This document shows positions 58,699-64,000 of a stretch of DNA of 64,000 nt, piece after piece (the first letter of the stretch is position 1; each line of letters starts with the position of its first letter). Under the pieces are notes generated by a model. That model was given only the letters and a program-made list of their open reading frames with translations, was not told the DNA's origin and did not search any database. Source of the stretch: Bacillus sp. ISL-41 (lineage in GTDB: Bacteria > Bacillota > Bacilli > Bacillales > Cytobacillaceae); NCBI RefSeq assembly GCF_018613235.1, contig NZ_JAGGQP010000025.1:1-64000 (forward strand), in the 5' to 3' direction. A program made the translations under genes and the position numbers.

Positions 58699-58800
58699 GA
58701 CGGCACGATTATCATCAAGTTTCAGGCAATTAATCCGGTTTTTCAGGAGATTAATATGATTAATCAGGAGATTATCGGTGAGTTTCGGGCAAATAACTCG
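58699..58800. repeat. Tandem array, exact 21-bp period, motif TTTCAGGAGATTAAT
   Basis: Unit starts at 58699 (diverged), 58720, 58741, 58762 and 58783; the ATTA word falls at 58708, 58729, 58750 and 58771. The gap 58476-59079 has no gene; 58800-59037 shows nothing clear. Confidence 0.78.
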
Positions 58801-59037
58801 CGGAAGGGATTTAAAATATTTTCCAGCTGTCGTTTTGGCCTTTGTCCAGCTAGAGCTTTACTTCTTTCAGCAAGCACTTTTGTATTTTCGGCAGAGTCTT
58901 TATTCTCCCAGATAAAATTTGCTTATTTCTAATGGAATTTTCGCTTCTAACATCTAAAATTTTGCCTTTCCCTCTAAAGTTATCAGCCATTTACTGCTGT
59001 TTTTACCTGTTAATCACGCTCCAGCCTTCCGCTACGA

Positions 59038-59068
59038 ACAAAAACACCCCTTTTTAAAAAAGAGGTGT
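59038..59068 (-). terminator. Terminator of mnaA
   Basis: On the minus strand ACACCTCTTTTT pairs with AAAAAGGGGTGT and is followed by TTTTGTT. Confidence 0.85.
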
Positions 59069-59079
59069 CTTAAAGGTTC

Positions 59080-60222
59080 TTATTTATATTGTTCAGGACG
59101 ATTTTCGGTGCGCTTGAAGTAGTATCGAATCGCTTCGCAAATACGTTCTGATGCGCGTCCATCGCCGTATGGGTTTGAGGCTTTGGCCATTTTTTCATAT
59201 GCTTCCTGGTCTGTCAGCAATTCTGTTGCCATTTGGTAAATTGGCTGCTCTTCGTTTCCAGCCAGCTTCAATGTTCCTGCCTCGATGCCTTCCGGACGCT
59301 CTGTTGTGTCGCGAAGAACAAGTACTGGCACACCTAATGACGGTGCTTCTTCCTGCACGCCGCCTGAATCAGTCAGGATGAGATGCGCGCGTGAAGCGAA
59401 GTTATGGAAATCAATGACGTCAAGCGGCTCGATCAGATGGATGCGCGGGTCATTGCCCAGCACTTCGTCAGCCAGTTCACGGACCACAGGATTCAAGTGA
59501 ACAGGATAAACAACTTGTACATCACGCTGTTCGTCGACAATTCGCTTGATGGCACGGAACATATTGCGCATTGGCTCACCAAGGTTTTCGCGGCGGTGTG
59601 CCGTCATCAGGATCAGGCGGTCATTGCCCAGCTTATCGAGAACTTCATGCTGATAGGTTTCTTTTACCGTCGTGGTCAGTGCATCGATGGCCGTGTTGCC
59701 AGTTACGAAGATATTTTCTTCAGATTTGTTTTCCTGCAGCAAATTAGCCGCTGATTTGGAAGTCGGCGCGAAGTGAAGATCTGCCATAACTCCTGTCAGC
59801 TGGCGGTTCATTTCCTCAGGGAATGGAGAATATTTATTCCATGTCCTCAAACCTGCCTCGACATGGCCGACCACAATCTGATTGTAATAAGCCGCAAGAC
59901 TCGCCACAAATGTAGTTGTCGTATCTCCATGCACAAGCACGATATCAGGCTTGACTTCCTTCATTACTTTATCCAGGCCTTCCAACCCTCTTGTCGTTAC
60001 ATCAATCAATGTTTGGCGATCTTTCATGATGTTGAGGTCATGGTCTGGCGTGATATTGAAAATGTTCAGTACCTGGTCCAGCATTTGGCGATGCTGGGCG
60101 GTTACCGTTACGATTGATTCAAAGTGTTCAGGGTGCTTCTGTAATTCAAGGACAAGCGGAGCCATTTTGATTGCTTCCGGGCGCGTCCCAAAAATTGTCA
60201 TTACTTTAATTGGCTTGGTCAA
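59080..60222 (-). CDS. mnaA: UDP-N-acetylglucosamine 2-epimerase
   Basis: 380 residues. Interconverts UDP-GlcNAc and UDP-ManNAc for wall teichoic acid and other envelope polymers. Motifs: GTRPEAIKMAPL, HGDTTTTFVASLAAYY, GHVEAGLRT and TDSGGVQEEAPSLGVPVLVLR. TTG at 60222 is preferred because AAGGAG is 8 nt upstream; GTG at 60231 overlaps it. It follows upp by 12 bp and is likely co-transcribed. Confidence 0.93.
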   Translation of the reverse strand: MTKPIKVMTIFGTRPEAIKMAPLVLELQKHPEHFESIVTVTAQHRQMLDQVLNIFNITPDHDLNIMKDRQTLIDVTTRGLEGLDKVMKEVKPDIVLVHGDTTTTFVASLAAYYNQIVVGHVEAGLRTWNKYSPFPEEMNRQLTGVMADLHFAPTSKSAANLLQENKSEENIFVTGNTAIDALTTTVKETYQHEVLDKLGNDRLILMTAHRRENLGEPMRNMFRAIKRIVDEQRDVQVVYPVHLNPVVRELADEVLGNDPRIHLIEPLDVIDFHNFASRAHLILTDSGGVQEEAPSLGVPVLVLRDTTERPEGIEAGTLKLAGNEEQPIYQMATELLTDQEAYEKMAKASNPYGDGRASERICEAIRYYFKRTENRPEQYK

Positions 60223-60234
60223 TTCAAACACTCC

Positions 60235-60864
60235 TTATTTTGTCCCGAATAAACGGTCTCCTGCATCTCCTAGTCCAGGTACGATGTATCCGTGGTCATT
60301 CAGCTTTTCATCAAGGGCAGCGATGTAAATGTCAACATCAGGGTGCGCTTCTTTTACCGTTTCTACCCCTTCTGGAGCTGCAATCAAACACATGAATTTG
60401 ATATGCTTCGCGCCGCGCTTTTTAAGAGAGTTGATCGCTTCTACTGCAGATCCGCCTGTCGCAAGCATTGGATCGACGACGATAAAATCGCGCTCCTCAA
60501 CATCGCTTGGAAGTTTCACATAGTACTCAACCGGCATCAATGTTTCCGGATCGCGGTAAAGTCCGATATGTCCTACCTTCGCTGCCGGAATCAATTTAAG
60601 GATGCCGTCAACCATTCCGATGCCTGCGCGAAGGATCGGGATGATGCCAAGCTTCTTGCCTGATAATACTTTAGATTTTGTCTTTTCGACTGGTGTTTCA
60701 ATTTCAATTTCCTCAAGCGGCATGTCACGCGTGATTTCGAACGCCATCAGCGTTGCTACTTCATCTACAAGCTCGCGGAATTCCTTTGTGCCTGTGCTTT
60801 TTTCGCGGATATAAGTAAGTTTATGCTGGATCAATGGATGGTCAAATACGTATACTTTTGCCAT
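60235..60864 (-). CDS. upp: Uracil phosphoribosyltransferase
   Basis: 209 residues, full length. Makes UMP from uracil and PRPP. The PRPP-binding motif [11 protein letters not shown] and the uracil-binding C-terminus ([18 protein letters not shown]) are intact. ATG at 60864 with AAAGGAG upstream; earlier in-frame codons are not conserved. Confidence 0.96.
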   Translation of the reverse strand: MAKVYVFDHPLIQHKLTYIREKSTGTKEFRELVDEVATLMAFEITRDMPLEEIEIETPVEKTKSKVLSGKKLGIIPILRAGIGMVDGILKLIPAAKVGHIGLYRDPETLMPVEYYVKLPSDVEERDFIVVDPMLATGGSAVEAINSLKKRGAKHIKFMCLIAAPEGVETVKEAHPDVDIYIAALDEKLNDHGYIVPGLGDAGDRLFGTK

Positions 60865-60945
60865 GTGTATCGCTCCTTTTAAAGGTAAATGAGTTGTGAA
60901 CACCTGTCTGTTATATGTAAGATCTGTTGAATCACACTTCGTCTA

Positions 60946-60974
60946 ATTTTACAGAAAAACCTCTGGACAAGCAA
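60946..60974 (-). promoter_or_regulatory. Probable upp promoter
   Basis: On the minus strand TTGCTT, 17 bp, TAAAAT (60951-60946), about 80 bases before upp. Confidence 0.5.
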
Positions 60975-61001
60975 CCGGTACACCGTAATGATTTTTCCCT
61001 G

Positions 61002-61031
61002 AAAAAGCGGCCCTCATTCATGGAGGGCCGC
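61002..61031 (-). terminator. Terminator of glyA
   Basis: Perfect 9-bp stem GCGGCCCTC/GAGGGCCGC followed by five T on the minus strand. Confidence 0.92.
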
Positions 61032-61042
61032 CGGGTAAAATC

Positions 61043-62284
61043 TTATCTCTCAGGATATAGTTCGAACTTGCTGGTTAGTTCTTCGACGCGATTCTTCGCT
61101 TCTTTCAACTTCGCTTCGTCTTCGTGATTTTTCAATGTGAAGGCGATCAGTGATGCGATTTCGTCCATTTCAGCATGTCCGAATCCGCGGCTTGTGACGG
61201 CAGCTGTGCCGATACGGATCCCGCTTGTAACGAATGGGCTTTCTGGATCGAATGGAATCGTGTTTTTATTGACGGTGATGCCGATATCATCAAGCACCTT
61301 TTCCGCTACTTTTCCAGTCAGGCCAAGCGAACGCAGGTCAACCAATAGCAAATGGTTGTCTGTACCGCCCGATACAAGGTCGATGCCTTCCTTTTTCAAG
61401 CCTTCTGCAAGGCGGTTGGCATTGGAAATGATATTTTGCGCGTATTCTTTAAAAGAATCCTGCAGCGCTTCACCGAATGCTACTGCTTTAGCAGCGATGA
61501 CATGCATCAGCGGGCCGCCCTGGATGCCAGGGAAGATGGATTTATCGATTTTCTTCGCGAATTCTTCTTTGCAGAGAATCATTCCGCCGCGCGGGCCGCG
61601 AAGTGTCTTATGAGTAGTCGTTGTAACAAAATCAGCATATGGCACCGGATTCTGGTGCAGGCCTGCAGCGACCAAACCAGCGATATGCGCCATATCGACC
61701 ATCAAGTATGCGCCTACTTCATCAGCAATTTCACGGAATCGCTTGAAGTCGATTGCTCTCGGGTAAGCACTTGCGCCGGCAACGATCAGCTTTGGCTTGT
61801 GCTCGCGCGCTTTTTCAAGGACGACATCATAGTTGATTTTATGAGTATCTTCATCGACACCGTACTCAACGAAATTATACTGGACGCCGCTGAAGTTTAC
61901 CGGACTTCCGTGCGTCAAGTGCCCGCCGTGTGACAGGTTCATCCCAAGGACAGTGTCTCCATGCTCAAGAATCGTGAAATAAACCGCCATATTGGCCTGC
62001 GCGCCTGAGTGCGGCTGGACATTGACATGTTCTGCGCCGAAAATTTCCTTCGCGCGGTCACGGGCAATGTTTTCGGCAACATCGACATATTCGCACCCGC
62101 CATAATAGCGGCGGCCCGGATAGCCTTCTGCATACTTATTCGTAAGTACAGACCCCTGTGCCTCCATTACGGCTTCGCTGACAAAGTTCTCTGATGCAAT
62201 CAATTCGATTTTCGTGCGCTGACGCTTCAATTCATCCTGCATTGCAGCGTATAACTGGCTGTCCTGCTGTGACAAGTGCTTCAC
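61043..62284 (-). CDS. glyA: Serine hydroxymethyltransferase
   Basis: 413 residues. Converts serine and tetrahydrofolate to glycine and methylene-THF with PLP; the Schiff-base Lys is in [15 protein letters not shown]. Translation starts at GTG 62284, 7 nt after GAGGGGGA; a longer frame upstream is not conserved. Own promoter at 62352-62381. Confidence 0.96.
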   Translation of the reverse strand: MKHLSQQDSQLYAAMQDELKRQRTKIELIASENFVSEAVMEAQGSVLTNKYAEGYPGRRYYGGCEYVDVAENIARDRAKEIFGAEHVNVQPHSGAQANMAVYFTILEHGDTVLGMNLSHGGHLTHGSPVNFSGVQYNFVEYGVDEDTHKINYDVVLEKAREHKPKLIVAGASAYPRAIDFKRFREIADEVGAYLMVDMAHIAGLVAAGLHQNPVPYADFVTTTTHKTLRGPRGGMILCKEEFAKKIDKSIFPGIQGGPLMHVIAAKAVAFGEALQDSFKEYAQNIISNANRLAEGLKKEGIDLVSGGTDNHLLLVDLRSLGLTGKVAEKVLDDIGITVNKNTIPFDPESPFVTSGIRIGTAAVTSRGFGHAEMDEIASLIAFTLKNHEDEAKLKEAKNRVEELTSKFELYPER

Positions 62285-62351
62285 TAAAGTTCCCCCTCTT
62301 ATATGTAATGCTTGTTCCGTTATTAGAAAATTCATTCTTATTTTAGCTGAT

Positions 62352-62381
62352 ATTATAATGAAAGGAAAGGATGAAGGTAAA
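62352..62381 (-). promoter_or_regulatory. Probable glyA promoter
   Basis: On the minus strand TTTACC, 18 bp, TATAAT (62357-62352), about 68 bases before the GTG. Confidence 0.55.
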
Positions 62382-62431
62382 AGTAGATCTGATTATCAGG
62401 CCTGTGTTTTTCCTCCATTGCCTATCCCCTG

Positions 62432-63013
62432 TCAGCAAGATTCGTTTTCTTTTGTTTGCTCGTAAACCGCCCGTGCGCCGCCGATCAGCTTCGGCCTCGT
62501 CTTCGCCAGGGTCACATGGGCATGGCCGATGCTTTTTCGCTTCACTCTCACGGGTACAGCCACATGCTTCATTTGCATGCCAATCAGCGTATCGCCGATA
62601 TCGATGCCAGCGTCAGCCTTGATGAACTCGACAACTACAGCATCCTTTAGGTTTTTATGCGCGAAAGCTGCCATTGCGCCGCCCGCGCTCCTGACTGGAA
62701 TGACCGTCACTTCTTCCAGCTGTTTCTGTTCAGCTGTTTCCCGCTCGACGACAATCGCCCGGTTCAAATGCTCACAGCACTGAAACGCCAGCTGAATTCC
62801 CGTTTTCTCCTGCAGTTCGCGCAGCTGGCTGAAGACCATTTCCGCAACCTCATCTGTTCCCGCAGTGCCAATCCGCTTGCCAATGATTTCACTCGTGCTG
62901 CAGCCGACGACCAGCACCTGGCCTTTTTTCAGCTGCACCTGCTCATTAAATTCAGTAAGGATGGAGTTCAATTCTGCTTTCCATTGTTGTATAGACAGTT
63001 GTAACGCCTCCAT
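62432..63013 (-). CDS. ywlG: UPF0340 / TIGR01440 family protein YwlG
   Basis: 193 residues, soluble, with the family's [17 protein letters not shown] and [12 protein letters not shown] stretches. Function unknown. Context rpiB-ywlG-glyA-upp is as in B. subtilis. The ATG at 63013 has no ribosome binding site upstream, while a GGAGG lies just inside the frame; no acceptable start codon follows it at normal spacing, so the start is uncertain. Confidence 0.88.
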   Translation of the reverse strand: MEALQLSIQQWKAELNSILTEFNEQVQLKKGQVLVVGCSTSEIIGKRIGTAGTDEVAEMVFSQLRELQEKTGIQLAFQCCEHLNRAIVVERETAEQKQLEEVTVIPVRSAGGAMAAFAHKNLKDAVVVEFIKADAGIDIGDTLIGMQMKHVAVPVRVKRKSIGHAHVTLAKTRPKLIGGARAVYEQTKENESC

Positions 63014-63051
63014 TACATTGGATTTGAAATTTCCTGCAAATAGGCTGGAAG

Positions 63052-63492
63052 TTATTTATTTTCATACTCCTTAATTTTACCGACGCGGTTTTCGTGGCGG
63101 CCGCCTTCGTATTCTTCAGAAAGCCAAACGGCTGCGATTTCACGCGCCAGTCCTGGTCCAATTACACGTTCGCCCATCGCCAGGACATTGCTGTCATTGT
63201 GCTGGCGTGTCGCTTTTGCGCTGAATACGTCATGCACGAGCGCGCAGCGAATTCCTTTTACCTTGTTTGCGGCAATGCTCATGCCGATCCCTGTTCCGCA
63301 AATCAGGATCCCTTTGTCAAACTCACCGTTCGCCACTTTCTCGGCAACCGGAAGCGCATAGTCTGGATAATCAACAGATGTACCGCATTCGCAGCCGAAA
63401 TCTTCATACTGGATATTCATTTCGTCCATCAAATTCTTAATTTCTTCGCGGATATTCACTCCGCCATGGTCTGAAGCAATAGCAACTTTCAT
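63052..63492 (-). CDS. rpiB: Ribose-5-phosphate isomerase B
   Basis: 146 residues. Interconverts ribose-5-P and ribulose-5-P (RpiB/LacAB family). Phosphate-binding ASDHGG and the catalytic Cys in [13 protein letters not shown] are present, as is [15 protein letters not shown] lies 9 nt before the ATG. It is followed by ywlG after 38 bp. Confidence 0.95.
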   Translation of the reverse strand: MKVAIASDHGGVNIREEIKNLMDEMNIQYEDFGCECGTSVDYPDYALPVAEKVANGEFDKGILICGTGIGMSIAANKVKGIRCALVHDVFSAKATRQHNDSNVLAMGERVIGPGLAREIAAVWLSEEYEGGRHENRVGKIKEYENK

Positions 63493-63640
63493 TGTAAAAT
63501 CCTCCTATGTATTCCCGGCTTGCGGGGCGATCAAATCTATCGTTATTTTCTCATATTCGCTTCGATTTATAAAGAAAACGGGTCATGTTTAGCCATCCCG
63601 CCACTAATGTCCCATAAATTCTAGCAAGTAATCAGTTTTT

Positions 63641-63707
63641 ATAGCGAAAAATCATTTTTTATAGCGAATTTTTCATTTTAATAGCGAAATTCTGTTTTTT
63701 ATAGCGA
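63641..63707. repeat. Tandem array, exact 20-bp period, motif ATAGCGA (second locus)
   Basis: ATAGCGA starts at 63641, 63661, 63681 and 63701; T-rich blocks precede each copy. Same motif and period as 48168-48274. Confidence 0.9.
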
Positions 63708-63737
63708 ACTGGAAATTCCGCTTCATTTTTTCCAGTT

Positions 63738-63774
63738 AAAAAAATATAAAACCACAGCCTCATCCAGCTGTGGT
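63738..63774 (-). terminator. Terminator of the chemotaxis receptor gene
   Basis: On the minus strand ACCACAGC pairs with GCTGTGGT, followed by a TTTATATTTTTTT tract. Confidence 0.85.
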
Positions 63775-63781
63775 CCAACAA

Positions 63782-64000
63782 TTATAACGAAAACTTCGTA
63801 ATCGTGCCTTTTAATTTTTCCGCCTGATTTTTCAGGTCTACCGCTAACTCCTCGACATTGGCGATAACTTCTGCCTGCTGTTCGGCTGCTGAAGCTACGC
63901 TGAGTGCTCCGGCTGATGTTTCTTCTGCGATTGCCGCCATTTCCTGTGATTGGGTAGATGTGTGCTGTATGGTTTCCATTTGGGTCTCGACCAGCGCGGC
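63782..64000 (-). CDS. Methyl-accepting chemotaxis protein, C-terminal fragment
   Basis: The last 72 residues of a protein whose frame stays open to the window edge. EETSAGALSVASAAEQQAEVI is the C-terminal methylation helix of an MCP signalling domain. It would signal to CheA. The ligand-binding part is outside the window. Confidence 0.8.
   Translation of the reverse strand, partial: AALVETQMETIQHTSTQSQEMAAIAEETSAGALSVASAAEQQAEVIANVEELAVDLKNQAEKLKGTITKFSL

Noticed and set aside
58558-58800. 21-bp arrays as coding heptad repeats
   Set aside because: No open frame with a ribosome binding site covers them, and the sister arrays at 20 bp would shift frame at each unit.
62284-62340. PurR box upstream of glyA
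   Set aside because: The nearest match (CGGAACAAG) has two mismatches to CCGAACAAT and no paired second box.

Overview
The window is chromosomal DNA of a spore-forming member of the Bacillaceae; I cannot fix the genus. The evidence is a gene order that follows the Bacillus subtilis segment running from ywqAB through ssbB/ywpF, fabZ, flhOP, mbl, spoIIID, spoIIQ, spoIID, murAA, ywmB, ywzB and the atp operon to upp, glyA, ywlG and rpiB. Strong Shine-Dalgarno sequences, frequent GTG/TTG starts and typical Firmicute terminators agree with this. Unlike B. subtilis, it carries an eleven-gene complex I operon (nuoA-D, H-N, with no nuoE/F/G) directly downstream of atpC. I see no prophage, CRISPR array, rRNA, tRNA or intact insertion sequence.

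Layout. 0-5 kb: AtoE-type fatty acid transporter, an NlpC/P60 protein that has lost its catalytic residues, and a YknW-YknX pair without the YknYZ ABC transporter. 5-10 kb: a SWIM zinc-finger protein and SNF2 helicase pair (ywqB-ywqA), then a YdcF-like protein. 10-17 kb: ssbB with a small coupled gene, ywpF, an acidic lipoprotein, fabZ, an EpuA-like gene, flhP, flhO, mbl, spoIIID. 17-30 kb: a triple-LysM protein; a solute/sodium symporter operon (small and large subunits, a cNMP/CBS/DUF294 signalling protein and a DEDDh exonuclease) with a sigma-A promoter and a near-perfect cre site; gamma-glutamyltransferase; a PBP3-like transpeptidase; spoIIQ. 30-36 kb: VanZ-like and NERD genes, then spoIID, murAA, ywmB, ywzB. 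36-48 kb: nuo operon. 48-56 kb: atp operon (atpZ-I-B-E-F-H-A-G-D-C). 56-64 kb: Vpr-like subtilase, mnaA, upp, glyA, ywlG, rpiB and the 3' end of a chemotaxis receptor.

The genes cover energy conversion (complex I plus ATP synthase), cell envelope and shape (murAA, mbl, mnaA, pbpC-like), sporulation (spoIIID, spoIIQ, spoIID) and one-carbon/pyrimidine salvage (glyA, upp).

The most unusual feature is in the non-coding DNA. At least eight intergenic regions hold short, degenerate tandem arrays, each with its own motif but with regular periods: exactly 20 bp (motif ATAGCGA, at two loci 15 kb apart), exactly or nearly 21 bp (four loci), and about 39, 38-40 and 48 bp. Several touch the 3' end or the ribosome binding site of a gene. 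Two long perfect palindromes share a GGGGGTC-N-GACCCCC core with unrelated outer arms, and a structured GC-rich element sits inside the atp operon between atpA and atpG. I know of no described function for the 20/21-bp arrays.
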